Shown one piece after another: positions 32,599-40,970 of a stretch of 64,000 nt of DNA. The DNA is from Roseivirga sp. UBA6052 (GTDB lineage: Bacteria > Bacteroidota > Bacteroidia > Cytophagales > Cyclobacteriaceae). Location: contig DIYO01000009.1 in assembly GCA_002427755.1 (NCBI GenBank), forward strand, positions 1,119,296 through 1,183,295, in the 5' to 3' direction. The number at the start of each line of letters is the position of its first letter. Positions within the stretch are counted from its first letter, which is position 1. The position numbers and the translations under genes were made by a program. The notes beneath the pieces were generated by a model. It made no database searches. It was not told where the DNA came from and worked only from the letters and a program-made list of their open reading frames with translations.

Positions 32599-34083
32599 TT
32601 ATTGAGTGTCTTCAACTCTAAGACAGAGTAAGCCTGATAGAATCATTGAGACCCCGCCTAAGACTAGAATCATTATGGTCTCTCCTCCAAAAAAGGTGGT
32701 AAGAATAAAGCCTAATACGGATGCTGCCATAATTTGTGGGATTACGATAAAGAAATTAAACACCCCCATATAATAGCCCATTTTATCTGATGGTAACGAA
32801 CCCGATAAAATGGCATAAGGCATGGATAGAATACTAGCCCAGGCAATACCAACGCCTACCATGCTCAACCATAGCATTTGAGGATCGCTAACGAAGTACA
32901 TTGATATTAAGCCTGCACCACCACAAAATAGAGCAATCATATGTGTTATCTTACGATTGGTTTTTCTCGCAATCCAAGGAATTAGTATAGCGGCTAAGGC
33001 TGCGATTCCATTGTATCCACCAAATAGATTACTTACCATGTCTGCACCTTCGTTATATAAAGCAGAGGTAGTATCATCAGTGCCGTAGATATGAGAAGTA
33101 ACTGCAGAGGTTGTGTAAATCCACATTGAGAATAAGGCAAACCATGTGAAGAATTGAACTACTGCTAATTGGACCATGGTTTTAGGCATGGTGTTGAAAT
33201 CCTTTACAATATGGACAAGCGCGGCCTTTGTCTTACCCTTTTTGGTTAAAGAAGCTCCTATGAGATGCACAAGACCAAAAAAGATTAAACCGCCACCTAA
33301 AACGTGTAATTGAGGGTCTATGCCTGTGGCAGCGACAATGGCAGAAAATACTGCCCCAAGTATGGTGAGAATAGAGCCAAGCTTGGTGAATAGTTGTCCA
33401 AACTTGCCTTCTTCTTCTGAAGTCATTGCAGGTTCATCGTGATTCTCATCTTCTTCAGGCGGATATTCTTTAGTGGTAAAGACTGTCCACATAACTGTAA
33501 TGAAGTACATAGCCGCACCTATGTAGAAGGCATATTTTACAGAAGGAGGGATCTCGCCTTCAGGAGCCGTATTTGGAATATTTAACCAGTTGGCAAAAAT
33601 CCATGGCATAAAAGAAGCCACCAAAGCACCAATACCAATAAAGAAACTCTGCATGGCAAAGCCAGATGTTCTTTGTTCATCTGGAAGTAGGTCACCAACA
33701 AAAGCACGGAATGGCTCCATGGTTATATTGATAGAGGCGTCCATTATCCAAAGTACACCAACAGCCATCCATAGTGCCGCTGAATTGGGCATAGCCAATA
33801 GGGCCAAGGTTCCTGTAATGGCGCCAATAGCAAAGTAAGGTCTTCTTCTACCCCATTTAGGGCTCCAAGTTCTGTCAGAATAGTAGCCGATGATCGGCTG
33901 CATAATCAGACCGGTTACTGGAGCAGCTAGCCAATAAATTGCTAGACTCTTGGTGTCTGCACCAAGGGTTTCAAAAATTCTACTGGTATTTGCATTTTGA
34001 AGGGCAAAACCCATTTGAATGCCCAGAAATCCGAAACTCATATTCCAGATTTGAAGAAAGCTTAGGCGTGGTTTTTTGTTCAT
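32599..34083 (-). CDS. MFS transporter, SLC45-like sugar type
   Basis: This 494-residue protein has 12 membrane segments and begins with the pattern LSFLQIWNMSFGFLGIQMGFALQNANTSRIF, followed by the loop YYSDRTWSPKWGRRRPYF, which is typical of SLC45-like and related disaccharide:proton symporters. A charged cytosolic loop (EEDENHDEPAMTSEEEG) lies after the sixth segment. It lies 18 bases after the GH31 glucosidase gene, so it probably imports the alpha-glucoside that this enzyme splits. Confidence 0.86.
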   Translation of the reverse strand: MNKKPRLSFLQIWNMSFGFLGIQMGFALQNANTSRIFETLGADTKSLAIYWLAAPVTGLIMQPIIGYYSDRTWSPKWGRRRPYFAIGAITGTLALLAMPNSAALWMAVGVLWIMDASINITMEPFRAFVGDLLPDEQRTSGFAMQSFFIGIGALVASFMPWIFANWLNIPNTAPEGEIPPSVKYAFYIGAAMYFITVMWTVFTTKEYPPEEDENHDEPAMTSEEEGKFGQLFTKLGSILTILGAVFSAIVAATGIDPQLHVLGGGLIFFGLVHLIGASLTKKGKTKAALVHIVKDFNTMPKTMVQLAVVQFFTWFALFSMWIYTTSAVTSHIYGTDDTTSALYNEGADMVSNLFGGYNGIAALAAILIPWIARKTNRKITHMIALFCGGAGLISMYFVSDPQMLWLSMVGVGIAWASILSMPYAILSGSLPSDKMGYYMGVFNFFIVIPQIMAASVLGFILTTFFGGETIMILVLGGVSMILSGLLCLRVEDTQ

Positions 34084-34101
34084 GGCTGAGGCATTAAAAA
34101 T

Positions 34102-36507
34102 CTAGTCCCATTCTAGAAGCATCTCTTCAGGTAAAAAGTTAGTTGTGATGCATTCTATATCTTCGATAAGATAGTTCTTTTTTTCTCTTTGAGGAAGAGG
34201 ATCAAACTCGGTTATCGGCTCCATTAATCGAATACTCTCCTTGTGCATTTCAATTGGTTTTCCGTTTAACCTAAATGTCTCAGCCGTGAATCCGTGGAGG
34301 TAAATTTTTACTGATTTAAACTCAGAAGTAAAGTCACCTATCTGCTTTGTAAATCTGATTTGGTTATTCAATCCAGAGAAATAAACTTCTCTAGATGCAA
34401 AACGCCCTTTTTCGAAATCATAGGATTCTCCGTCATCTTCGTAGAGGTGTTGACTTGTTTCTACATCTCCATAATAGATATGTAGTTTTAGCTCTCCGTC
34501 ATGAGATTCTCTGGTGTTTTGGACTACACTTTGCAACGGAATAATAGACCCTTCTTTGGCATAAACGGGAAGGTCTTCCATGCTTGTTTCCACAATGTGG
34601 TGCTGTTTTCCTTGGAAAACCTCATCGGTAAAGAACTTATACCATCTTCCTTCAGGTAAGTAAATCTTAGCATAATCTTGACTACTTACGGAGGGACAAA
34701 CTAGTAGCCATTCTCCCAAGGTAAAGGCACTTTGTGCATATCCATGGTAAATCTCTTGATCATCAGTAAAATCAATCGCTAACGATCTGTTGATCGGCAT
34801 TCCTGTAGTATGTGCTTCGTGGAAAAGCGAATACAAGTATGGCATCATTTGATACCTCAGGTTGATGTAATTTCTAGAGATTTCCTCTACCTCTTCACCA
34901 TAAGCCCAAGGTTCGGAATCTCGAACATTCACCATGCTGTGTACTCTAAAGAATGGTGCAAATGTGGCAATGGCTAACCAACGCGCGAAAAGGGTAGGAG
35001 AAGACTCTTCTACGAATCCACCTACATCATAGCCTGCAACAGGAATACCTGCCATTCCTAAACTATTCACCAAACGAACACCCAACATCATGTGGTCATC
35101 ACCCGCTACGTTATCACCTGTCCAAACTGCTGAGTAGCGTTGGACACCACTAAAACCTGATCTAGTCAAAGTAAAAGGACGCTTGTTGTCCATTTGCATT
35201 TTAGCGCCCTCATAAGTGGCGCGCACCATTTGAAAACCGTAAACGTTTCTGGCTTTCTTATGACTCACCTGTTGTCCTGCATAGTCAAACTCTATCAGGT
35301 GAGGCATATCTTGGCCCCAGCAAGCCGGCTCGTTCATGTCGTTCCAGAATCCTTCAAGGCCTAGCTCTGTATAGAACTTCATTTCCTCTTGCCACCAAGC
35401 TCTTCCATCTTTAGATGTAAAATCGGTAAAGTGGCTATTGCCAGGCCAAACTGAAGCTTCGTAACGTGTGCCATCAGGGTATTTAACAAAGGCATCTCTT
35501 TCAATCCCACGATCATAAGTGCCATATCCTTTTTTAGTCGCTATTCCAGGGTCGAGTATAACTACTACTTTGAACCCTTGCGACTCAAGTTTGTCAATGA
35601 GTCCCTTAGGGTCTGGGAAGTTCTTTTCATCAAAGGTGAAGGCCATAAAGTCCTTCATATAGTGAATGTCTAAGTAGATAACATCGGCAGGGATTTGCTT
35701 CTCACGAAAGGTGTCAGCAATGTTATAGATTTCGTAATCCGGGTAATAACTATATCTACATTGTTGGAAACCCAAACTCCATTTAGGCGGAAGATGCGTT
35801 GTACCCGTCAGCTTCGCATATTGCTTAATTACTTCACCCACATTATCACCATGGATAAAGTAGTAGTTTAGGTCTCCTTGGCTAGCACTGAAATAACTGA
35901 ATCTATCATTATTAGAGGCACCGAAATTGAAATGCGATTTGTAAGTGTTATCTAAGAAAATTCCGTATGCTTTTCCATTTCTAACACCAATAAAGAATGG
36001 AGTAGAAACATATAGAGGATCTGTATCATCATCAAAGCCAAAGGCATCAGTATTCCAGTTGGTAAACGAAGATCCTCTTCGGTTCAGACCTCCACCTTTT
36101 TCACCCATCCCAAGAAAGATTTCATCTTCGCCAAGGGTTTTATAGTTAGTTACTTCCTCTCCTAACCAGCTAATTCCGAATGTGGGGTCATCTTGATTAA
36201 TGAGCGTGCCGTCATTTGCGTAGAAACTAAATCTCAAAGGGTCTTTTTGTAGCTCTACTTTAAAAGCTCCCGTGTCAAGCGTTAGTAATTCAGCCTTGTC
36301 TTCAACAGAATAATCGCCCTTTTCAGGTTCTAGAATAACCGAGAAAGGATATTGATCGAATTGAGGGTCTTTAGTAACCTGAACTCTTACGATCTCTTTT
36401 GAATATGGAGTTAGCTTAAACTGGTAATTACCTGCCTTTCCTTTAATCGAACTTGATTCTGCAGAAAGCTGATCTACTGCACCAATGCTTATATTTCTAT
36501 AGTTCAT
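34102..36507 (-). CDS. GH31 alpha-glucosidase
   Basis: An 801-residue glycoside hydrolase family 31 enzyme, which releases alpha-linked glucose (or xylose) from oligosaccharides. The N-terminal beta-sandwich leads to a barrel with DVIYLDIHYMKDFMAFTFD, the nucleophile motif GFWNDMNEP near residue 392 and the acid/base in AVWTGDN near 462, then VGGFVEESSPTLFARWLAIATFAPFFRVHS. No signal peptide is visible, so it should act in the cytosol on sugar brought in by the MFS transporter downstream. A CAAACGGTTG site lies 129 bases upstream of the start. Sequence cannot tell maltose- from isomaltose-type linkage. Confidence 0.95.
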   Translation of the reverse strand: MNYRNISIGAVDQLSAESSSIKGKAGNYQFKLTPYSKEIVRVQVTKDPQFDQYPFSVILEPEKGDYSVEDKAELLTLDTGAFKVELQKDPLRFSFYANDGTLINQDDPTFGISWLGEEVTNYKTLGEDEIFLGMGEKGGGLNRRGSSFTNWNTDAFGFDDDTDPLYVSTPFFIGVRNGKAYGIFLDNTYKSHFNFGASNNDRFSYFSASQGDLNYYFIHGDNVGEVIKQYAKLTGTTHLPPKWSLGFQQCRYSYYPDYEIYNIADTFREKQIPADVIYLDIHYMKDFMAFTFDEKNFPDPKGLIDKLESQGFKVVVILDPGIATKKGYGTYDRGIERDAFVKYPDGTRYEASVWPGNSHFTDFTSKDGRAWWQEEMKFYTELGLEGFWNDMNEPACWGQDMPHLIEFDYAGQQVSHKKARNVYGFQMVRATYEGAKMQMDNKRPFTLTRSGFSGVQRYSAVWTGDNVAGDDHMMLGVRLVNSLGMAGIPVAGYDVGGFVEESSPTLFARWLAIATFAPFFRVHSMVNVRDSEPWAYGEEVEEISRNYINLRYQMMPYLYSLFHEAHTTGMPINRSLAIDFTDDQEIYHGYAQSAFTLGEWLLVCPSVSSQDYAKIYLPEGRWYKFFTDEVFQGKQHHIVETSMEDLPVYAKEGSIIPLQSVVQNTRESHDGELKLHIYYGDVETSQHLYEDDGESYDFEKGRFASREVYFSGLNNQIRFTKQIGDFTSEFKSVKIYLHGFTAETFRLNGKPIEMHKESIRLMEPITEFDPLPQREKKNYLIEDIECITTNFLPEEMLLEWD

Positions 36508-36635
36508 ACGGAATGAATATGCTTGAAAATTGGACGGCTATATTATGCAAAAAGCATAAGCATTTAAAGTGGTCAAATGCTCATTAAATAGTAGAGAAGC
36601 TACTTTCTAACTAAAAACGTGGATTGAAGGCAAGA

Positions 36636-36645
36636 CAAACGGTTG
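36636..36645. promoter_or_regulatory. Candidate LacI-family operator upstream of GH31
   Basis: CAAACGGTTG fits CAAnCGnTTG, the form shared with exact CAATCGATTG sites at 37808 and 40279. It lies in the 151-base gap between the LacI-type gene and the GH31 gene. Confidence 0.4.
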
Positions 36646-36658
36646 CAATGTTTTGCAA

Positions 36659-37684
36659 TTATTTTCGCGTGGACGAGCCGCGTACAATCAGTTCAGTATC
36701 TAAAATCTTGATTTGGCTTTTACCTTTCTCTTTTGAGTTTATTTCTTCAAGTATTAACTGAGCCGCTTGTTGTCCAATTTCATAGCCGGGTTGAGAAATG
36801 CTTGTTAATCCTGGTTCAACTAGAGAAGAGAATTGCCAGTTACTGAAGCCTACTATGGCAATATCTCTTGGTATTTTTAAACCAGCTTTTTTCACTGCCA
36901 TTAGTGCTCCCAGGGCAGCCACATCATTGCTGGCAAATACTCCATCAATGGCCATTCCGGTAGAAAGTAATTTGGCCATCACTTGTTCAGCTTCCTCTTG
37001 AGTTCCTTTTCTGCATTCTACTATGTACTCTTCTCTTACAGGTATTTGGTGATCTTCCAGTGCCGAGATATAACCTTCTTTTCTTTTGCGGCCAATGATC
37101 AAATTACTGGGCCCTGTGAGGTGAACAATGTTTTTGCTGTCTTGCTCTATTAAGTGTTCTGTAGCATCATATGCACCTTGATAATCATCTATGATTACGC
37201 TAGATGCATTCATACCCTCCACAAGCCTATCGAAGAAAACCATGGGTGTGCCTTCGTCCTTTACCTTTTTAAGGTGGTCTAAATCGGCTGTTTCGCGAGA
37301 GATTGAAACCAAAAGACCGTCTACTCTAGCTCCCATTAAGGCATCAATAGAATCAGCTTCTCTTTCGTAGCTTTCGTTCGATTGGCAGATCATTACATTA
37401 TATCCTTCCTTCATAGCTGCATCTTCTATACCGCTAATCACAGTTGAGAAGAAGAAATGAACGGTTTCTGGAATAATTACACCAATCACATTCGTTTTTT
37501 GATTGCGCAGGCTTAAAGCAATCGCATTAGGTCTGTAATTGTATTTATCCGCTAAATCGGTTACTGCTTTTTTGGTGGCAGGACTAATGCCTGGGAAGTC
37601 CTTGAGTGCTCTAGAAACAGTTGAGCATGAGATGTTTAGCTCTTTGGCAATATCTTTAATAGTAACCTGACCGCTCCTCATCAT
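36659..37684 (-). CDS. LacI-family transcriptional regulator
   Basis: This 341-residue regulator has the N-terminal helix-turn-helix and hinge (VTIKDIAKELNISCSTVSRALKDFPGISPATKKAV) and a periplasmic-binding-protein-like sensor domain (NVIGVIIPETVHFFFSTVISGIEDAAMKEGYNVMIC... GVFASNDVAALGAL). It should bind a sugar or sugar phosphate and a CG-centred palindrome. It lies immediately upstream of the GH31 gene on the same strand and divergent from fba. CAAnCGnTTG sites lie on both sides and at pfkA. Either of two adjacent ATGs (37684 or 37681) could start it. Confidence 0.93.
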   Translation of the reverse strand: MMRSGQVTIKDIAKELNISCSTVSRALKDFPGISPATKKAVTDLADKYNYRPNAIALSLRNQKTNVIGVIIPETVHFFFSTVISGIEDAAMKEGYNVMICQSNESYEREADSIDALMGARVDGLLVSISRETADLDHLKKVKDEGTPMVFFDRLVEGMNASSVIIDDYQGAYDATEHLIEQDSKNIVHLTGPSNLIIGRKRKEGYISALEDHQIPVREEYIVECRKGTQEEAEQVMAKLLSTGMAIDGVFASNDVAALGALMAVKKAGLKIPRDIAIVGFSNWQFSSLVEPGLTSISQPGYEIGQQAAQLILEEINSKEKGKSQIKILDTELIVRGSSTRK

Positions 37685-37807
37685 AACTTCTCTAGAATAA
37701 TCTATTGATATTGGCGCTAAATACGTTCTTATCTTTCGATTAACCCAATTAGACCAAAATTTTTTGAAAAAATTTTTTTAGCGGTTTTTGGCGTGTTTGG
37801 GCTGTTT

Positions 37808-37817
37808 CAATCGATTG
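37808..37817. promoter_or_regulatory. Candidate LacI-family operator in the LacI-fba gap
   Basis: CAATCGATTG is a perfect palindrome with the central CG typical of LacI-family operators. The surrounding 14 bases TTTCAATCGATTGC (37805-37818) recur exactly, inverted, upstream of pfkA. It lies 124 bases before the LacI-type gene start and 299 before fba. Confidence 0.55.
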
Positions 37818-37884
37818 CAAATCGTGGCTAGTAACCTGTCTTGCAGGCACTTAGATTGCAGTTTATTTTAAGATTACCTACTTT

Positions 37885-38023
37885 GGTTTTAAGATTTACG
37901 AATCGAGAAAGACGAAAGGTGTATATACACAAGAGTCTTTCATTAGAAGAGTAATTTCCTCCATTTCTATTATAGTTTACTTTGCTTGTAGCGCTGCTTT
38001 TTGTTAGCGCTACAAGTGTTTTT
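37885..38023 (+). ncRNA. Candidate small RNA or fba leader with hairpin and terminator
   Basis: A promoter-like TTG (37856) and TACTTTGG (37879) with a 20-base spacer precede a hairpin in which GAAAGAC (37907-37913) pairs with GTCTTTC (37935-37941) around a perfect GTGTATATACAC palindrome (37919-37930). About 45 bases later comes an 11-bp intrinsic terminator with a T-run. No open frame of note lies between. It could be a free small RNA of about 130 bases or an attenuated leader of fba. Confidence 0.4.
37985..38023 (+). terminator. Strong intrinsic terminator with no gene before it
   Basis: CTTGTAGCGCT (37985-37995) and AGCGCTACAAG (38006-38016) form a perfect 11-bp stem with a 10-base loop, followed by TGTTTTT. 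No plus-strand gene precedes it within 4 kb. Confidence 0.75.
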
Positions 38024-38115
38024 AGCCATTTATAAATCGTTGACTTTAATCATAGAGTAGACCAACAAAATTTGTTTTATTTACACCACATTTTTAGACA
38101 CTTAATTCTAATTCA

Positions 38116-39180
38116 ATGGGAAAATTCAGAAGCGGGGTTTTATACGGTCAAGAACTGATAGACTGTTTAAATTATGCGAAAGAGAATGAGTTCGCAATTC
38201 CAGCAATCAATGTTATAGGTACAAATAGCATAAACGCTGTTTTAGAAACAGCTAAAAAAGTTAATTCACCAGTAATCGTGCAGTTTTCAGTTAGTGGGGC
38301 TGCCTATTTCGCGGGTAAGTCTTTAAGTAACGATGGCTACAATGCATCTATTAAGGGTGCTATTTCAGGTGCTCATCACGTACACTTGATGGCCAAAGAG
38401 TATGATGTTCCTGTGATTTTGCATACGGATCATGCAGCTAAAAAATTGTTGCCATGGATTGATGGTTTGTTGGATGCAGGTGAAGCTTATTACAAAGAAC
38501 ACGGCCAACCGCTATTCAGTACGCACATGTTAGACCTTTCTGAGGAATCTCTTGAAGAGAATATTGCGATATCTGTAGAATACTTAAAAAGAATGGATGC
38601 CATTGAAATGGGTATCGAGATCGAGTTAGGTATAACAGGAGGTGAAGAGGATGGAGTAGACAACACTGATGTTGATTCTTCAAGACTTTATACCCAACCA
38701 GAAGAAGTTGCTGAAGCATGGGATGCACTTAGAAAAGTGGGTAAGCTATTTACCGTTGCCGCTTCTTTCGGTAATGTGCATGGAGTTTACAAGCCGGGTA
38801 ACGTTGAATTAAGACCTGATATTCTCAAGAATTCTCAGATTTATATTCAAGAGAAATACGGAACGGAAGAAAAACCAGTATTCTTTGTATTCCACGGTGG
38901 ATCTGGTTCGGAGCCTGAAAAAATCAAACAAGCCACTTCTTACGGATCAATAAAAATGAATATTGATACAGATGTACAATGGGCATTCTGGGACGGTATT
39001 CACGGTTATTACAAAGACAAGAAAGATTATCTACAAGGACAGATTGGTAACCCTGAGGGAGACGATGTTCCTAATAAGAAGAATTATGATCCTCGTGTTT
39101 GGTTAAGAAAGGGTGAGGAAAGCGTAGTGACACGTTTAGAGAGAGCATTTGAAGAATTAAATGCTATTGATAAAAACTGA
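38116..39180 (+). CDS. fbaA: Fructose-bisphosphate aldolase, class II
   Basis: The zinc-dependent aldolase splits fructose-1,6-bisphosphate into the two triose phosphates in glycolysis and runs the reverse in gluconeogenesis. The 354-residue length matches the class IIA form. Visible are AIPAINVIGTNSINAVLE, the catalytic/zinc-site VILHTDHAAK, the ELGITGGEEDGVDN loop, VHGVYKPGNV, VFHGGSGS and MNIDTDVQWAFWDG. It is convergent with pfkA and shares a bidirectional terminator with it. The 431-base upstream gap holds a candidate LacI operator and an intrinsic terminator, so attenuation is possible. Confidence 0.96.
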   Translation: MGKFRSGVLYGQELIDCLNYAKENEFAIPAINVIGTNSINAVLETAKKVNSPVIVQFSVSGAAYFAGKSLSNDGYNASIKGAISGAHHVHLMAKEYDVPVILHTDHAAKKLLPWIDGLLDAGEAYYKEHGQPLFSTHMLDLSEESLEENIAISVEYLKRMDAIEMGIEIELGITGGEEDGVDNTDVDSSRLYTQPEEVAEAWDALRKVGKLFTVAASFGNVHGVYKPGNVELRPDILKNSQIYIQEKYGTEEKPVFFVFHGGSGSEPEKIKQATSYGSIKMNIDTDVQWAFWDGIHGYYKDKKDYLQGQIGNPEGDDVPNKKNYDPRVWLRKGEESVVTRLERAFEELNAIDKN

Positions 39181-39201
39181 GATCAATAAACTTATAAAAT
39201 G

Positions 39202-39230
39202 AAAAAGGAGGCAATTGCCTCCTTTTTTTA
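39202..39230. terminator. Bidirectional terminator between fba and pfkA
   Basis: AAAAAGGAGGCAA (39202-39214) and TTGCCTCCTTTTT (39215-39227) form a perfect 26-base palindrome with T-runs on both strands. It lies 22 bases after the fba stop and reaches the pfkA stop codon. Confidence 0.9.
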
Positions 39231-40211
39231 TATCGATAGAATTTTAGCGATTCTAAATTCTTCTTCGTCTAAAGGTTTTTCAGTCTTTATGGCTTCTCCT
39301 ATTGGAGTATATACAATCTTATTGTTAATCATTCCGACCATACATTTAGACTCACCATTTATAAGTCCTTCAATGGCTGCCACCCCTAATCTACTCGCTA
39401 GTACTCGGTCTATAGTAGTAGGTGATCCACCTCTTTGCATATGGCCAAGCACTGAAACTCTAATGTCGTAATAATCTAGTTCTTGTTTTACCTGCTCAGC
39501 AATATCATAAGCACTACCTAGGTGACATCCTTCAGCAATAATCACCACGTTAGATGCTTTTTGATTAGCTGCTCCCTTTCTTAATCTTTTTACCAGACTT
39601 TCTAAAGTCCAATTGTGCTCCGGCACAATCATGGCTACTGCACCTCCGCCAATTGCAGAGTTTACTGCAATGAAGCCGGCATCTCTTCCCATTACTTCCA
39701 CGAAGAATAGTCTTTCATGCGAGGAAGCTGTGTCTCTAATTTTGTCGATAGCTTCTCGAGCCGTATTGCAAGCAGTATCAAAGCCAATGGTAAGGTCTGT
39801 TCCTGCCAAATCATTGTCAATGGTGCCAGGTATCCCAATAACAGGCATATCAAATTCTCTGCTGAAAATATCTGCACCTGTGAAAGAACCATCTCCACCA
39901 ATGACTACTAAAGCGTCTAGACCTTTTTTACGGAAGTTCTTGTAGGCTTTTTTACGTCCTTCTTCTGTTCTGAATTCATCACTTCTTGCCGAAAGAAGGA
40001 AGGTGCCTCCTCTACTGAGGATATTAGAAACTGAACGCACATTAAGTTGCTCAATATGGTCATTGATCAAACCGTCATAACCTTTGTAGATACCGTATAC
40101 TTCCATGTCATAGAAGATACAAGCCCTTACTACGGCCCTTACTGCGGCATTCATCCCTGGTGCATCACCTCCTGAGGTTAAGACACCAACTTTTCTGATT
40201 TGAGTTTCCAT
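39228..40211 (-). CDS. pfkA: ATP-dependent 6-phosphofructokinase
   Basis: PfkA phosphorylates fructose-6-phosphate, the committed step of glycolysis. The 327-residue protein has the PfkA motifs TSGGDAPGMNAAVRA, IGGDGSFTGA, GIPGTIDNDLAGTD with the catalytic Asp, EVMGRDAGFIA and GHMQRGGSPTT. GGDGS and the length point to the ATP form rather than the pyrophosphate form. A TATTTTTG promoter element and, about 55 bases further upstream, a CAATCGATTG palindrome shared with the fba region precede it. Confidence 0.96.
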   Translation of the reverse strand: METQIRKVGVLTSGGDAPGMNAAVRAVVRACIFYDMEVYGIYKGYDGLINDHIEQLNVRSVSNILSRGGTFLLSARSDEFRTEEGRKKAYKNFRKKGLDALVVIGGDGSFTGADIFSREFDMPVIGIPGTIDNDLAGTDLTIGFDTACNTAREAIDKIRDTASSHERLFFVEVMGRDAGFIAVNSAIGGGAVAMIVPEHNWTLESLVKRLRKGAANQKASNVVIIAEGCHLGSAYDIAEQVKQELDYYDIRVSVLGHMQRGGSPTTIDRVLASRLGVAAIEGLINGESKCMVGMINNKIVYTPIGEAIKTEKPLDEEEFRIAKILSI

Positions 40212-40224
40212 AAGAATGATTAAT

Positions 40225-40232
40225 CAAAAATA
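40225..40232 (-). promoter_or_regulatory. Likely -7 promoter element of pfkA
   Basis: Reads TATTTTTG on the minus strand, matching TAnnTTTG, 14 bases before the pfkA ATG, so the leader would be very short. Confidence 0.5.
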
Positions 40233-40278
40233 GTCTTTCTTGATTCTTAAAATAGAAAGGTATCGATTCTTTACTGCG

Positions 40279-40288
40279 CAATCGATTG
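40279..40288. promoter_or_regulatory. Candidate LacI-family operator upstream of pfkA
   Basis: CAATCGATTG is identical to the site at 37808; the shared stretch extends to 14 bases (40278-40291, inverted). It lies about 55 bases upstream of the pfkA -7 element, a position better suited to activation than to blocking. Confidence 0.55.
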
Positions 40289-40302
40289 AAAGCTTAAATA
40301 CT

Positions 40303-40331
40303 AAAAAAGCCACGCGATTTGCGTGGCTTTT
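40303..40331 (-). terminator. Intrinsic terminator of the batD-aroC-symporter-nfu operon
   Basis: AAAAGCCACGC (40305-40315) and GCGTGGCTTTT (40321-40331) form an 11-bp stem with a GATTT loop. On the minus strand it is followed by U from the A-run at 40303-40308, 22 bases after the nfu stop. Confidence 0.88.
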
Positions 40332-40352
40332 ATTGTTAAGTCTTTATTGCAT

Positions 40353-40922
40353 TTAAACACCCTCTGCAACTACTTCTTTAACATCGTTAGGAAGCATGCG
40401 CTTGAGAAGGTTTTCGATTCCTGATTTTAAAGTCACCATTGAAGCAGGACAACCGCTACAAGAACCTTGAAGGTTTACCTTAACAATTCCATCGTCAAAT
40501 GAAGCAAAGCCAATGGCGCCTCCATCTTGTTCTACTGCCGGCCTAATATATTCATCAAGGATACCTTTGATTTTCTTGACTACCTCAGAATCATTTTCAT
40601 CGAAAAGAGGGTCCTTGTCAAATTCTTCGAGAATTAAAGGCTTCTCATTTTCCAGGTATGCTTTAATTAAACCTCTGATTTCATCTTGGATCTCTAACCA
40701 CTCAACGTTTTCAGTTTTCGTAACAGTAACGAAATTGCTCATATAGAATACTCTTTCTACATAGGGTAGTTCAAATAATTCTAGTGCCAAAGGTGATTGT
40801 TCAGCGGATGCTTTATCTGGATAATCGAAGCTTATACCGTCTTGTAGTAGCATAAAATTAACCACAAACTTCATTGAGTTTGGGTTAGGATTCGCTTCCA
40901 TGTAAATGTTTGTCGCTCTCAT
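40353..40922 (-). CDS. Nfu-type iron-sulphur cluster carrier
   Basis: The 189-residue protein joins an Nfu N-terminal domain (TNIYMEANPNPNSMKFVVN... to about residue 95) to a NifU C-terminal domain with the cluster-binding CxxC in GSCSGCPASMVTLKSGIE. Such proteins carry 4Fe-4S clusters to target enzymes in the cytosol. It lies 48 bases after the symporter gene and is last in a four-gene minus-strand run ended by a terminator. Confidence 0.93.
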   Translation of the reverse strand: MRATNIYMEANPNPNSMKFVVNFMLLQDGISFDYPDKASAEQSPLALELFELPYVERVFYMSNFVTVTKTENVEWLEIQDEIRGLIKAYLENEKPLILEEFDKDPLFDENDSEVVKKIKGILDEYIRPAVEQDGGAIGFASFDDGIVKVNLQGSCSGCPASMVTLKSGIENLLKRMLPNDVKEVVAEGV

Positions 40923-40970
40923 TTTCTAATTCGGTTCTACTCGTTAACGACAAAGGTAAGTGATAAGTTC

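Larger units (their letters stand above)
37685..38115. other. 431-base gap between the LacI-type gene and fba
   Basis: No coding sequence is seen. In order it holds a CAATCGATTG palindrome (37808-37817), a TTG-N20-TACTTTGG promoter-like pair (37856 and 37879), a hairpin (37907-37941), a strong intrinsic terminator (37985-38022) and an AACAAA-A-TTTGTT palindrome near 38067. The gap seems to hold regulatory sites for one or both neighbours and possibly a small RNA. Confidence 0.6.

Noticed and set aside
39613..39945. 110-codon plus-strand frame opposite pfkA
   Set aside because: It is antisense to a well-conserved phosphofructokinase gene; its composition is the mirror of pfkA codon use.
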